A stretch of 64,000 nt of DNA from Taxillus chinensis (GCA_023512835.1 CM042087.1:56802397-56866396), one strand, 5' to 3'; positions 35,141-47,356 are shown, counted from the stretch's first letter. The notes: generated by a model not told the origin, from the sequence alone. Made by a program: numbers and translations.

Positions 35141-38067
35141 ACCGTGAACGTGGGAGCCATTGGAATAAAGAAGAGGAGCAAGCCTTGTGACACCTTGGGA
35201 AACTCTTTGGATGTTTAGAACTTTTTCTTGTGTTTAGTTTTGTCAATCTTGTTTTATATTCTGCATGCTTTTTTAAATTCTAGAACTTTGTTCCTTTGTT
35301 TGGCATTTGTGAAAAAAATAAAAAAACCTGGCTTTTTAAAGTTGTTTTACCTGCATTTTGCATGCAATGTCCATTATCACTTGTTTACTCTCTTGGCATG
35401 GGTAATAAGCCCAACAAGGGCATACTGAACAAAGAAGCTAGGCTATCTAGGTTTAATCGAAACCAAAAGGACGATGAAGGAGCAGTTACCATTGAAATCA
35501 AAGGATCAGACTTAAGAGAAGCAACATCCACTTCAAACAGGGGCATTTAACACCGAAGGGTTCCTTCTGCCACCGAAAGATAAGTTCATTTCTGTTTTGA
35601 GCATTTTGAGACAAATTTTGATTGTTTAAAATAAAGAGAGGCCGTCTTTTTCCTTCCTCGTAATACTACCATCGCTACCCCTTTCGAACCTGAGTATATT
35701 TCTTTCAAATAAACCGATCCGTAGTTCACCCCACATTGGGGTAATATATAAGTGTCAAGACCCCATATTGGGGCAATTTTGTCAAATAATTCTTTTACTG
35801 GGGCAGTTTTTAAGACTTCTCATAGATGCATACCCCATAATGGGGCAGTTTTTATTTAAAAAAAAGGCATAACTCTTGTGCTGGGGTAGTTTTTAAGACC
35901 TCTCATAGAGATACCCCATAATCGGGGCAATTTTTGTTAGATAGAAAAAAAGTGAGCGAAAGAAAAAAATAAACAAATAAGAAAAGAAACATTTGTGTAG
36001 CAGGATCCTACATTGGGACAATTTTGTAAAGTATCCCCCCGTATTGGGGCAATTTTAGTAATTTTGTAAAGTGTAGTTTGAACTACGGATCCATTTTAAC
36101 CTAGACTAGGTTCGAGCCACTTTATACCCTTTCTTGTTAAACCTAATAGCCCAAGCCTACATTACGGTCCTAATAAAGTCCTCTCTGATTAAGCAATCAA
36201 GTTTTTCTGAAATGCTCAAAAAAGGAACAAGTCATGGATATCCAAGGCAGACTTAATGAAAACCTATAAGGGCATCAAGGGTAAAATACAAAGCCAGCTA
36301 CAAAGCAGAAGGAACAATAATTAGAAAATAAGGCAGGCTTAGTGAAAACCCGAAGGGGCACTAAGAACAAAATTCAAAGCCAAGAAAACAAAAAGATCAA
36401 GCACTCAAGAGCCAAGATCAGTCAACATCTTCCCCATTAAATTTCTGAGTATCAAGACTTAAGCACTCAGGTATCCGTTCGAGTAAACCTCTACACAACA
36501 ATCCCAAGATCTACAAGCGTCTTCTACAACTGAACCCTTGAACATCAATTAAGGTCCAAAAGCATCCTAATATGCCCTCCATTTGAGCTCCAGAGCATCA
36601 AGAGTCCAAGATTACCAAACAAGCATCCAGAATCTCCAATCAAGTCCCTAAGCCTTACAATTCAAACAATCAAACATTCCCTTCAACCTTGTCCCTGAAT
36701 ACCTAGATCCAAACTATCAGATAGAATTGTCCGTTGATATTTCCAAACCCTCAAATCCATGCAAGGCCAAGCTGAAGGCTACACCTAGTTAGTTCAGAAA
36801 CTTTGAGAGACTTCCCCTTAAAAGCTTTTACCTATCTCAAGCGAGAAAACAAGTGGTGATTCTACATTGCATGTTTCACAAATTATTTTTAACACATTTT
36901 ATTTTTAAATTCAATTGCTTTATGTGTGTCACTTTCAATAAAATGTTTATGCCCCAACTGAGTTTCCCAGGGTGTCACTCAGCAAGAATACCATGACCAA
37001 ACAAGAAAGGGTTCCCGACTGAATGAACCAGCTCCCTAACCAAAGCCCAAGCCATCCAGGCATGCAACGACCTCCTAACAAGGTTCAATTGATTTGGAAC
37101 AGTTTCTTGAGTATTTTAACAGTTTGAAGAAATTAAGCAAGCCTCCCCAGCGACCGGAGCACCCTCAATTAAAGAGTTTTCCAGATGAGATCTAAATTCC
37201 ATTCCCCAACAAGTCCAATTGAATTTCGGCAGCACCAAATCCCCTAGCGGTTTAAGCTCCCTTTTAACATAAGATTCATCTTGCATCCTAGACATGCATC
37301 TCATTGCACTCCATGCATTACTTGCATACATTCATTATTTTCTTCCATTTCAGGAACGTTGTCGCCTCTGAAGATCCCAAGAGATCATCCTCAACATGCT
37401 TCCCCAAGTAACCAAGCCCTAAAAGTTTCCATTGTTCAACCATGAAAGTTATTCTTTGTGATTTCTCAAGCCCTATAAGCATCGGTCACAATCAAATAAG
37501 CATCTCATTCTTTTGCAGGTAACCTCGTAGAGCGATCTCATTGAGTGAACTCGTAGAGGGAGCCCCTATTGAGTCATTAGCAATCATTGATTCCTTTTCA
37601 AGCCCTAGATGTCATTTCAGTCCCTCGACCTTAACGGTCATTCCCTGTGCATATCCGTATCTTTTTATCCTTTCGGGAAATCCGCAGGCCGTTCTCCAGC
37701 ATCTATCCCACATTTTCTTTTCAATTTCAAGCAAGTCCGCGGTGGTCCTCGCACTTATTCTTTTCATTTTCCCATTTGGGAAGTCCGTAGGCCGTTCTCC
37801 TACATCTATCCCACCTTGTCTTTCAATTCCCGTCGGCCCTAGAGCCTTGTCATTTCCTTTTCCACGGATGCCTTTAAACCTCGACCTTTATCCTTTCCAA
37901 TTCTTGTTGGCCCTAGATGTTTCTCCAATTTTCATTGGCCTTAAAAGCCTCCTTTCCGATCATGACATTTTACCTTGCTTCCGGATCGTAGTGCTGCAAC
38001 CCGTCAAAAAAGATTCCATTTTTACGTTGATAACGCTTGTATACAAACAATACACAAAGAGGGGCAA
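35141..38067 (+). other. non-coding 3' internal region of the gag-only element
   Basis: Where pol would lie there is no catalytic motif. 35730-36070 holds hairpin-like repeats (separate entry). At 37670-37820 a block (GGGAA(A/G)TCCG(C/T)AGGCCGTTCTCC...CATCTATCCCAC) is duplicated about 111 bases apart. A 180-codon frame at 37541-38083 runs across that duplication into the LTR and is probably chance. Confidence 0.6.
35725..36070 (+). repeat. array of CCCCATAATGGGGCA palindromes
   Basis: At least eight related units: CACCCCACATTGGGGTAAT, GACCCCATATTGGGGCAATTTTGT, ACTGGGGCAGTTTTTAAGAC, TACCCCATAATGGGGCAGTTTTT, CTGGGGTAGTTTTTAAGAC, TACCCCATAATCGGGGCAATTTTTGT, CCCCGTATTGGGGCAATTTT. Each core is self-complementary. 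Comparable arrays occur downstream of gag in large Tat-lineage elements (from memory of the family); function unknown. Confidence 0.75.
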
Positions 38068-38726
38068 TGTTGGACCAAAATAAACCCAGTTTGAAATAAA
38101 ATTCATCGGGGACTTCTTTTCTTTGTCGATAAATAAAGAGATGTGAACACATTTAGGGTTTTTCACAATGTCTTATTTAAAAGGCTTCCAATCGTTGAAG
38201 GCCAAATCCGATCCCAAAAATCAAAACATTAGTTAAAAACTACAAAAAAGATTCCTTTTTCTTTCTTCTTCCCGCCTCCTTTATCCACGGTCAAATTCCG
38301 TTGGTAACAACAAAAACAACAAAAACAAAAATTAAAAAATTAAAACAAAACAAAAAAACGCAGCCACAAACGCCTTATCTTTGATTGTCTCTTTTATCAG
38401 CCTGACCTCGAATTAGCGGCCACATATTCAAAACGACACACCTTATCCCTTCCCCCTCCCGCGTATATCCAAGCCAAACCACCATGGCTCACACCTGAAC
38501 CAAGCAAGCCATGATGGGCCTTTCAATCCTCAATCCTTTCCTCATGCGAGCCACCATGGAGCCTCTGAACCATACTATCTGTAAAAACCCATCTCCTCCA
38601 TTGACCGATGGGGGCTCTCTCTCTTTTCAATCGAAATTCAACAAAAAAATTCACTCCATCCTTCACCTTCCTCCTCCTTGCATCCTCAAAAGCGGGTTAC
38701 CCCCCGGACGAAATCCGATGATGACA
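38068..38726 (+). repeat. 3' LTR of the gag-only element, 659 bp
   Basis: Collinear with the 5' LTR but shorter and patchy. In its middle the words TTAGCGGCCACATATTCAAAACGACAC follow GCCTGACCTCG, whereas in the 5' LTR the corresponding CTAGCGGCCAATATTCAAAACGACAC lies about 500 bases earlier. This is therefore not a simple single deletion. Confidence 0.75.
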
Positions 38727-38731
38727 TAATG

Positions 38732-40648
38732 TATGACTTGTGTAGAAGGAAAGTTGCTTCTTTTAAATAAGATTCAATTGTATCATTCATATTATGTTTT
38801 GTACTCTTCATCAGAATTAGGTTTTATCATTGTTTTAAATATTTATGTATTATTAAGTATTTAAATAAAGACAGAAGGGTCATTAATATTAGAATTTACA
38901 ATTGTAATAATTATAGGTTAGAGAATAAGACTTCTTAGATAAGCACTTCATTTGATAAGCTTGAATCCAGATAGAATTTAGTTTTCAAATTATAAAAGAA
39001 TTGGCCTTATTGTAATTTTAAATGATTACTTTTTAAATTGTATTTTGAAAACATATATGGGTTGTGTAATTATTTTTAAAAATTATTTCTAACCGTTTTT
39101 AAATCTAAATTTAATTTTGATAGGCAATTAGATCCTATATTTTTTAAAACACAGTTTTTTTTAAAACACATTTTTTCTTAGCAAATTAAAATTGTTTTTA
39201 AAATTTAGAATTCAATACAAATTCTAATAAAAATACAAAATACTAAAAACAAATTACATAAATCAAAACACATATCAAACAATTTTAAAGAGGGATAATA
39301 ATGGGGCGAGACAAACTGAATACTAGATAACTTGACCCCACTCCAAACATGCAAAATCAATACTCAAACCCATCCCACCCTAATGTCATGCCATAAGCCC
39401 ACTCCACCCTTAGATTTTGGTCATACAGTATACCACACTAACCCAACCCACCCAATTCAACCAAAAATTATTATTTCATTCAAATTAAATTTGTAGAAAA
39501 AAAACATTTATGTGAACACAACAAACCAATAATCAAATAATTAATATTTACTATCAAAAACCAAAATAAAAAATGATTCAAAAACCATTCATACATATTC
39601 AAATTTTAAACTAGTCAAGATCAATAAAACCGTATTTACTAAAGTAATCACTCCTCAGACATCCTCCCTCACGTGACAACGTGGATGCGGCCGGAAATTA
39701 CTATGATACCATATTAGAATCTAAGGATCAACGTCCTAAAATTAATATCATATTAGAATCCAAAAGACAATATCTTAAAATCAATTGATTATAGGAGAAA
39801 GTACCCTTCAATCTATATCTGCACCAACGTGGGACTCTAGCCGTTCAAACATTTGCAAACCTCTTTGTTGATGCCGTCTAAAATTCCACACTTTGCACCA
39901 ATGTGGGACTCTAGCCGTTCAAACATTTGCAAACCTCTTTGTTGATGCCGTCTAAAATTCCACACTTTAACAAACCTTCGTCGTCGAATGACACTCAAAC
40001 CATCACGTAGTGCAGCACAACACAAATGTACCATAGGCCCACACATAACAAATGAAGCCTATCTAAGATGATAAGCTGGGGAAGGGCTGGACGGGAGAGG
40101 AGAGACCTAATCGATAGAACATAAATCCATAAAAAAAAAAAAAGTTGGATTAAGCCCATGCATGTTTGTCTGCTAAGTTGATCATATAGAAGTTCATAGA
40201 TCCAATCCGACAACTACACCATAAACACTTTTGGTAGCCGGAAGATTGAGCAAAATTATCAACCACTGGGTCCTTACAAATATTATAGTACCAAAACAAA
40301 AACCTTAAAACTCCAAATTTCCCAACAATTTCGTTTGCACAAATGTACGCAAGGAGCAGACGCGCCAGCAACTCCGTGTTCGAGCGAGTATACGGCTTCT
40401 AGTTGATAGGATCAGATTCACATTCAGGCATGGCCCAGTCTCACAATTTCTCTATTGATAGCACCTTCCAACTCTGCAGCCTCGTGAAATGGCGAGGAAC
40501 GAGTCCCCCACATCCCTTGATCGGGCCCTGCTGCTACAACAACGCAACTTCTTTATGTGCACCTTACGTGTTCGATAAAATGGCTGCCAGAAGCCCAGCT
40601 ATTTGGTCCTGTCGCCGGCTCCACCTCAATAACCTTGAGGCGTAGGAT
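38732..40648. other. 3' side of the BRL2-like gene; AT-rich with repeats
   Basis: 39292-39470 (AGGGATAATAATGGGGCGAGAC...CCCACCC) may be a truncated relative of the hAT-type family. A perfect-looking 74-bp tandem duplication lies at 39821-39968. An A-run sits at 40129-40143. No gene seen apart from the probable 3' UTR of the receptor kinase next to 40649. Confidence 0.45.
39821..39968. repeat. 74-bp unit in two near-identical tandem copies
   Basis: Copies 39821-39894 and 39895-39968 both read GCACCAA(C/T)GTGGGACTCTAGCCG...TCCACACTTT. Only one base difference was noticed. The CCAATGTGGGACTC words resemble those in TRIM LTRs, so this may be duplicated TRIM debris. Confidence 0.9.
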
Positions 40649-43600
40649 TCATTCATTGTGGATGTTGTTTTGATTTACGGGAGCAGGCGCGAGCTCCCTC
40701 AGCATGGACACCACCTGCAACATGTTGGGCCTCCTCGACGGAAACTCCTCCACGCACCGCATTGTTATCTCCAGATACTTAAGCATTTCCTTAACCTCGG
40801 CCTCCTCCGCCTCATCCGCTGCCCCTTCGTTACTCACCGAAATGAGCTTGGGATCAATAACCTCCATCACTTTACCTTCCCTGGCTTTCATTTTCACCCA
40901 CCCCACCAGGTTGGTGTCCCCGAACTCCTCCTTATTTGTTGGCCGCGCCCCAGTTAGGAGCTCCAGGAGCACAACCCCAAATGAGTAGACATCGCCCTTT
41001 GTGGTGCACCGGAAGCTCTGGTAGTACTCCGGGGGGACGTACCCTGGCGTGCCTGCCAGCGTGCTCACGCTCAGGTGTGTGTCCAGTGCACTTATGAGCC
41101 TTGCCATCCCGAAATCTGAGACTCTTGCTTCCATTTCGGAGTCCAGCAGCACGTTGCTAGATTTCATATCGCGATGTATGATGTGTGGGATGCAGCTGTG
41201 GTGAAGAAAACACAGCCCTCTTGCTGCACCTCTTGCAATTTTTTTCCTTTCCCCCCATCTTAGTTCAAGGGGGCGATTGAATTGCTCAGTTCTTCTCCCG
41301 TGAAGGACTTCGTCAAGGCTACCGAATTTCATGAACTCATACACTAGCAGCCTCTCCTCACCGACTTTGCAATAGCCCAGGAGAGGGACAAGGTTCCGAT
41401 GATTGATCTTTCCTAAAGTTTCCATCTCAGCCATGAACTCCTGGTCGCCTTGGCTGCTCATGTGAAATAGTTTCTTGATAGCCACGGTGGATCCGTCTTT
41501 TAGTGTGGCCTTGAAAACCTCCCCAAATCCACCGCACCCTATAAGACTTGAGGCACAAAAGCTATTTGTTGCCTCAATGAGCTGTGAGAACTTGAGCTTC
41601 TTCAGTTGCCTCTGGAAGGTTGCTACATTGATGCTCAGTGGCTCCTTTTCTTTACAAATCTTCCATGTTGTTGCTGTTTGGGATGCTTGCAGCCTATCAA
41701 GCATTTTGGCTTCCTTTGCCTTATTGTGCCGGGCTCCAATATAAGTCCCACATATGATCATTATGCAGACCAAAGTCATGGGAATTAAGATTGCCAAGAA
41801 AATGTTGTGTATGTGTGCAGTAGATCCACCTTTTTTGTTAATTTTCTCACCATTTGTTTCAGAATTTTGTGTTGATGGTTCACTGGTGTTGTCTAGGCAT
41901 TCAGGCAAGGGAACCCCACAAAGTCCTGGGTTGTTCGCATACTGGCTTGCAGGGAGAGTTCCTAGTTGTCCTCTTGTGGGAATTCGCCCCGTCAATTCAT
42001 TATTGGAGAAATCTACTTGCACAAGGAATGATAGATTTGAAAATGACTCTGGGATGTGACCTTGCAGTCTGTTGTGTGATGCATCGAACACGCCCAGATC
42101 CCTTAGCTGGCCAAGTGATGAGGGAATCTCCCCGGACAAACTGTTATGAGCTAATTCGAGAACCTGCAAGGCCACCATATCCCCCATTTCTGTCGGTATA
42201 TTCCCGCGAAGTTCATTATAGGAAAGATCAAGGTACTTCATCGTCTGGTATTGAGTAAAAAGTAAGAGGACTGGGCCGGAATACGTTCTTGTGAAGTCAC
42301 AGCTTCGCAGTGCTGGGATTTGTGAGACTCTCTCTGGTCGGATCCCTGCAAATTCCAGCAGGCCTCCAACTCCCTGGCATGAGTTCCCCACGGTCCTCAC
42401 AAACACCAGAGTGTTGGCAGAAAGATCAATTCCGCCTTTTGGTGCATTTTCGCCAAGCTGCCTTCCTAGCCGAACTGGGATCTCCCCTGTCAGATTGTTG
42501 TTGCTCAGGTCTAACCAAACCAAACTGCTACAGTTTGCTAGCTCTCTTGGTATTTCACCACTCAAGCTGTTGTTTGCAAGCTGCAGAACGTACAGCCTGG
42601 GTAAGAGCCCAAATTCTTGAGGGATTTCGCCATGGACACCATTGCTCGTGAGGGCAAGCCACTCCAGACTCTTGCAGTTGGATAATTCCACTGGAATTTT
42701 TCCACGAAGAAAGTTATTGTTGAGTATCAGATGCTTTAGATTTTTGCACTTTCCAAGCTCTGCTGGGATTTCCCCTTCCAATGAATTGAACCAGGCCATC
42801 AGTTGCTCCAGATTCTGAAGCACCCCAAATTCTGGTGGGATGGTGCCATTTACATAGTTTATGCTGACGTCAATCGTTTTTAGGTTCAGGCATTGTGAAA
42901 GCTCACGTGGTAGTTCACCTGTGATCATGTTGTCGGGCATTCTCAGCTCCTCAAGAGAAGCAGCCCCAGGACATATACTTGGTGGAATCACACCCGAAAG
43001 TCTGTTGGAGCTGAAGTCCACAACCCGCAAACTTTTACAATATGAGATGGAGGCTGGAAATGATTCAGAAATGTTGTTGTTACTCAGTATCAGGATCTCT
43101 AAGGACGTGAGATTCTGAAGAATCGCATCAGGAAACGGGCCTGAAATGTTGTTGGTAGACAAATCTAGAATTCGCAGCCATGAACACGAGGATAGTAGGG
43201 ATGGGATGGGTCCCGAGATGCCATTGTCAGAGAGCCTGAGCACTTCAAGAGAGTTGCAGGGTTCCCGCCATCGCCGAGGGTCTATCCCACCGGTCAGATG
43301 GTTGTGAGAGAGGTCCAGACTTTTTATGCTCCTCTGGTTGGCGAGAAAGTGAGGGATTTCTCCTGTGAGCAAATTGAAGGACAAATTCAAAGTCTTGAGA
43401 TTTGATCCTAAAGTCAGACTTGAAATAGGACCAGCTAGATTGTTGGCAGAGAGGTCAAGAACTTGGAACTTATATGAAGAATTTGGACATAAGTTTTGGG
43501 GTATAAATCCACTCAGATTGTTATGGGAGAGGTTGACATACACGAGGTTTGGGCATTTTGAGAATATGTTTTCTGGGATTTGGCCTGAAAGCCCACTGGA

Positions 43601-44011
43601 AAATAGCTGAAGCTGCTCTAATCCAGGGGGGAGTTGAAGCAGACTTGTTGAACTCACAGAAAACGAATTGGAAGATAGATCAAGGGAAAGCAGCATATCC
43701 AGAGAGGCAAGTGGGCTGAAATTCAATGAGCCGGCTAGATTCAATCCAGTGAGATTCAGCTGAGTCACCCTTCCGTGAGAGCGGGAGACACCTGGCCAGG
43801 AAATGCTTGGAGCTTCGGTTCTATTAGTGAGTTGCCAGTGTGACAAAACCCCAGTTGGGTCCTGAGTGATCATGGCTTTGAACATGAGAAGAGCTTTTAA
43901 ATCTGCATTGATTATTCGGTACTTACCGTATGCCCTGAATACTGAGTGCTCTGCGCATAGAAGGGGCAAGGCAAGATGGAAGAACAGGTAAACTGAATAT
44001 TTTCTCTCCAT
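40649..44011 (-). CDS. BRL2: BRI1-like 2 / VASCULAR HIGHWAY 1-type LRR receptor kinase
   Basis: Intact intronless frame of 1120 codons (Arabidopsis BRL2 is about 1140). Signal peptide about 1-20; N-cap region 37-78; a long row of plant-type LRRs (LxxLxLxxNxLxGxIP) about 80-510; the BRI1-family island domain about 512-580 with C545 and C571, including [19 protein letters not shown]; four or five more LRRs to 695; C-cap [12 protein letters not shown]; membrane segment about 735-757. The kinase (about 823-1106) has a glycine loop [13 protein letters not shown] (K846), HRD (946-948), DFG (966-968) and PPEYYQSF, so it should be an active RD kinase. The closest match is the BRL2/VH1 branch, linked in Arabidopsis to vein patterning; brassinosteroid binding has not been convincing for that branch (known). 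Oddity: the usual paired cysteines of the N-cap (C-x-W/F-x-G-V-x-C) are Ser and Arg here ([11 protein letters not shown], residues 67-77). Confidence 0.93.
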   Translation of the reverse strand: MERKYSVYLFFHLALPLLCAEHSVFRAYGKYRIINADLKALLMFKAMITQDPTGVLSHWQLTNRTEAPSISWPGVSRSHGRVTQLNLTGLNLAGSLNFSPLASLDMLLSLDLSSNSFSVSSTSLLQLPPGLEQLQLFSSGLSGQIPENIFSKCPNLVYVNLSHNNLSGFIPQNLCPNSSYKFQVLDLSANNLAGPISSLTLGSNLKTLNLSFNLLTGEIPHFLANQRSIKSLDLSHNHLTGGIDPRRWREPCNSLEVLRLSDNGISGPIPSLLSSCSWLRILDLSTNNISGPFPDAILQNLTSLEILILSNNNISESFPASISYCKSLRVVDFSSNRLSGVIPPSICPGAASLEELRMPDNMITGELPRELSQCLNLKTIDVSINYVNGTIPPEFGVLQNLEQLMAWFNSLEGEIPAELGKCKNLKHLILNNNFLRGKIPVELSNCKSLEWLALTSNGVHGEIPQEFGLLPRLYVLQLANNSLSGEIPRELANCSSLVWLDLSNNNLTGEIPVRLGRQLGENAPKGGIDLSANTLVFVRTVGNSCQGVGGLLEFAGIRPERVSQIPALRSCDFTRTYSGPVLLLFTQYQTMKYLDLSYNELRGNIPTEMGDMVALQVLELAHNSLSGEIPSSLGQLRDLGVFDASHNRLQGHIPESFSNLSFLVQVDFSNNELTGRIPTRGQLGTLPASQYANNPGLCGVPLPECLDNTSEPSTQNSETNGEKINKKGGSTAHIHNIFLAILIPMTLVCIMIICGTYIGARHNKAKEAKMLDRLQASQTATTWKICKEKEPLSINVATFQRQLKKLKFSQLIEATNSFCASSLIGCGGFGEVFKATLKDGSTVAIKKLFHMSSQGDQEFMAEMETLGKINHRNLVPLLGYCKVGEERLLVYEFMKFGSLDEVLHGRRTEQFNRPLELRWGERKKIARGAARGLCFLHHSCIPHIIHRDMKSSNVLLDSEMEARVSDFGMARLISALDTHLSVSTLAGTPGYVPPEYYQSFRCTTKGDVYSFGVVLLELLTGARPTNKEEFGDTNLVGWVKMKAREGKVMEVIDPKLISVSNEGAADEAEEAEVKEMLKYLEITMRCVEEFPSRRPNMLQVVSMLRELAPAPVNQNNIHNE

Positions 44012-45578
44012 TGAAGAAATGAGTGGGGGAAGGGAGAAAAATTTAATTGCAGGCGTAGTGGGATGGAGGGGTGGGGGTTATGGGTATGGTGAGAATTGGA
44101 TGGTGGGAGGACAAAGAGGCTTAAAGTTCAAAGTGGCTTTAAGAGCAAGGAATTTGGATTCATGCTTTAGTGATGGTGGGGAATGTTTTTCTATTTGGGT
44201 ATTTGAGAAATGGTAAATTATAGGGGAGTTGACCTCACCTTGTTTTCAAAAGAGATCACAGATGAGATGAAATCTTGAGATGGTCATCATGTTGTTCTTG
44301 TAATGGACCCTTTTACACAGTTGGCTGCAAATGGATTTTGCAAAGAAGCTCACTAGAGGTGACTGTCTACCTATCATCACTCATCGTTGGAGAGAGATCA
44401 GCAGAATCCCAACAGAATTTCTTGTCATATAAAAATGCGACATTAATATGATTATTACCCCACGGGTAAAGTTTTTATAAAAAAATTGTAATTTTATATT
44501 TAGGCCAACGGATTAATGTCTTAACAGAAGTATTCATTCGAAGCAAACAAATAAAAAACTACTAATAATAATCAATAAATTCTATGAAATACTTGACGTA
44601 AGTTATTATGAAAATAAATAAATTATTTAATAAATAAATTTAGAAAAAATTTTGGAAGTTATATTTCCGGGGAAAATATATTAAAATAATCTCCAATAAT
44701 TAAACGGGGAAGTGACCGATTTGGATTTACTAATTTTGTTTTTATTAACTAATGTGTTAGCTGCATAAATATTAAAAGGGAAAGTCTAGGAAATTTGTGT
44801 AGGAATATTTTTTCTTGTCGTTGGATTGGTATGAATAAAAAGTTTTATAAAATAATAATATCAATCTAATGGTAACGAAGATGTTCCTGTGTAAATTATC
44901 TGCACAATTTACTTGTATGTAACATTACTCATATTAAAATGTTCTGATTAATTTGTATATATTGATAATGTTTTGTTTTTTATGAGCTATGACGTTTTCC
45001 CCAAATTATTTATTATAAAAGGAAAGGTTTTTTTAGTATCATAATTCAAAAGTTGAAGTTTTGAGTACCCTCTGGGAAATAGGTTTCGAAATTAAAGGTA
45101 ACATACTTCATTAATTATGATAATTATTTTTAAAAACTATGAGTTCAGATGAATATCCACCACTCATAAATACTTTTAAATTCATTAAAAATATTTTTAA
45201 AAAAAATAATTATGTTATCAAAAATAATATCATCGAACGGACCTGAAAAAAAATCAGCAGGCAATCATATGCAGCCAAATAAGAGTTAATTTTTACTTCT
45301 CAAAATCATTTTAAACCTTAATCTTTTAGTCAAACCTAAAATGCTCGCCACTAACTAGTTATTCAAGGCAAAATAGTGTGCGAAACATTTCTACATGCTA
45401 AAAGGAAGAAAAATCTTACCTAAAAATTGTTTAATAAGATCTTTATTGATTTATTGATTTCATAAGATAAATTTTAATCATCCCCACAAATGAAATTTCA
45501 CAATCTTGACGCGTTGGAAGAGTACAGGTTAAATCAAATATATACACACGGAATGCTCCTATGGAAGTTTAAAGGTAA
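44012..45578 (-). promoter_or_regulatory. upstream region of the BRL2-like gene
   Basis: Non-coding. The first 200 bases are G-rich on the plus strand (C-rich leader in gene sense). Beyond 44460 it is AT-rich. An inverted copy of the short dispersed repeat lies at 45095-45245. The left target duplication of the chromovirus is at 45579-45583. Confidence 0.4.
45095..45245. repeat. short dispersed repeat (MITE-like), copy 3, inverted
   Basis: The reverse complement reads GATATTATTTTTGATAAC ... TTTATGAGTGGTGGATATTCATCT ... TAGTTTTTAAAAATAATTATC, matching 1530-1705 and 16862-17000 in order and spacing. Confidence 0.45.
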
Positions 45579-45583
45579 CTCCC

Positions 45584-45897
45584 TAATGTGTACTTTTTAA
45601 AAAGGATAGGAAGCAGAGATACGAGAAGTAGGGAAAGAGAAGGTTTTTGCATTCAATCCATGCCTTAATTCAATTATAGTTGCCATTAAATAGGCCTGAC
45701 GATTACAACAAAAATTAATAAAATAGAAATTGAAAAATAAAAATAGCTAGAAATAATATCTTGGTCATGAGACTTATTCAAATATTTAAAGCTTATCACT
45801 GCATCATTAATTCTTGTGCCCTTCCTTTGCATGCATATGCAACACATTTGAACGGTTGACTTATTCAATAGGATAACATGGCCCTTTCTTCGAATCA
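45584..45897 (-). repeat. 3' LTR of the chromovirus
   Basis: 314 bp; collinear with 53391-53702. The terminal TG has become TA at the outer (left) end. Confidence 0.88.
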
Positions 45898-45899
45898 TT

Positions 45900-46140
45900 C
45901 ATGCCACATTAGAGCCTTCGTGTCCTCAAGGTAGAAGTTCGAGTAAGTTCATTGAAGGCGGCAAAAATTTTCCCAAGTTGCGTTTTCTCAGGGCCCCCTT
46001 CCATTGTATTAAAACTTTAATCTTTGGCCGATACTTCTCCTTTTGAACCACCCATCAATCCAGGCCTATATCAGGTTTCGGTATTAGGTGCTCGTCTATA
46101 AAAGTAGGAGGCAGGGACACCACCGTGGGCTGGAGTGGTC
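45900..46140 (-). pseudogene. chromodomain-like C-terminal end of chromovirus pol
   Basis: On the minus strand: PTFIDEHLIPKPDI, a stop, VVQKEKYRPKIKVLIQWKG and a degraded acidic tail. The R-x-K-x-x-(V/L)(L)(I/V)(Q/K)WKG phrase is the conserved heart of the integrase-linked chromodomain, thought to steer integration. The aromatic/acidic E-x-T-W-E part is frame-damaged (LRKRNLGKF). Confidence 0.65.
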
Positions 46141-46255
46141 CTAAATGCTTTCGTAACATACTGACATGGAAGACATCATGAGTTTGTACCCTAGTGGGTA
46201 ATTCCATCTGGTAGGTAACAGGTCCAATACAAGCAAGAACTTTAAAGGGCCCAAA

Positions 46256-47341
46256 TTATTGAGGCGACATTTTTAATGAACTCCGAAATGCGACTGACTT
46301 TTGATGATATAGTTGTAGCTGTAGATAAACATAATCACCTACCTCGAACGAGATGGCTCTATGGTGACGTTCATATTGATGCTTCATGTGAACTTGAGTT
46401 GCCGCTAAATTTCTTTGGAGGTCACATATAATATCGTCCCTCGTGCGTAATAGGTCATCAACCGCTTGAACTTTTAAAGTACCCGAAATATAAGAAATCA
46501 TTGAAGGTGGGGGAATCCTATAAACTTCTTCAAAGGGAGTCATTTTGGTGGAGGAGTGTAATGAAGAATTTTACCCATATTCGGCCCATGGAAGCCATTC
46601 CATCCACTTCTTAGGATGATCATAGGTATAACAGTGAAGGTATTGTTCGAGAATTCGGTTGATGACTTCGGTCTGCTCGTCAGATTGAGAGAGGTAACTA
46701 GAGCTATAACAAAGGGAAGTACGGTTTAATTAGAAAAGAGACCGCTAGAAGTTACTTAAGAACACTTTATCGTGATCACTAAAAATGGAGTGGGGTATGC
46801 CATGTAAACGCAAAATGTTAGAAATGAAAGCTTGGGCAACTGTCAATGCCGTGAATGGATGTTTTAAGGGAACAAAATGAGCATATTTAGAGAGTCAATC
46901 CATTACCACCATAACCACATTGTGTCCTTGGGAAGTCGACAATACTTCTACAAAATCTATGGAAATTTCTGTCTAAATTCACTCCGGAATTGGGAGAGGC
47001 TATGACAACCCTGTAGCCTGGAGGGTATCATATTTACACCGTTGACATTCTGCATAGATTCGTATAAAGTCCTTCATGGTAGAATGCATCTTTGGCCAAG
47101 TGAAACTCGATTTGAGTCGACTGAGGGCCTTTAGATAGCCAAAATGCCCACCCGGTGGTGAAGAGTGCGCGTCTGAGAGCACTGTAGGTAGTAGGAATGA
47201 GTCAGGACTCAAATGGATTTTGCCATTGTCCACCCATACTCTATCCCGTTGAAAAAGAGAGTGAGAAAGAGCCTTGTGTGGAGTGGCATAATATGGGTTG
47301 TGAACTACCTCTTGTTGTAGGGATTTGCACCAGTTTGCCAA
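46256..47341 (-). pseudogene. chromovirus integrase region
   Basis: N-terminal HHCC-like portion at 47341-47000 (PTVLSDAHSSPPGGHFGYLKALSRL, ECQRCKYDT). The catalytic core (46990-46560) carries multiple stops and shifts. The C-terminal part is at 46543-46256 (MTPFEEVYRIPPPS, HHRAISFEVGDYVYLQLQ). It would integrate element DNA; not functional. Confidence 0.8.
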
Positions 47342-47356
47342 GGAAAGAGCATGAAA

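Larger units (their letters stand above)
31232..38726 (+). mobile_element. gag-only Tat/Ogre-like Gypsy element (TR-GAG type)
   Basis: The left LTR 31232-32410 starts TGTTGGACC and the right LTR 38068-38726 starts TGTTGGACC and ends GATGACA. Next to the left LTR is GTTGACGACTCCGCTGAGGAC (32411-32431), the PBS-region signature of Ogre-like elements. AAAGAGGGGCAA (purine tract) precedes the right LTR. Flanks CAATG (31227-31231) and TAATG (38727-38731) are a 4-of-5 target duplication. Inside there is a Gag frame (33602-35140) but no protease, RT, RNase H or integrase motif. The 7.5-kb body is therefore structurally complete but non-autonomous. Confidence 0.82.

Noticed and set aside
37541..38083. 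180-codon ORF
   Set aside because: Spans a duplicated non-coding block of the gag-only element and enters the LTR; no known domain.
40658..43610. Plus-strand ORFs over the receptor kinase
   Set aside because: Antisense of the LRR and kinase coding sequence; composition mirrors the real frame.
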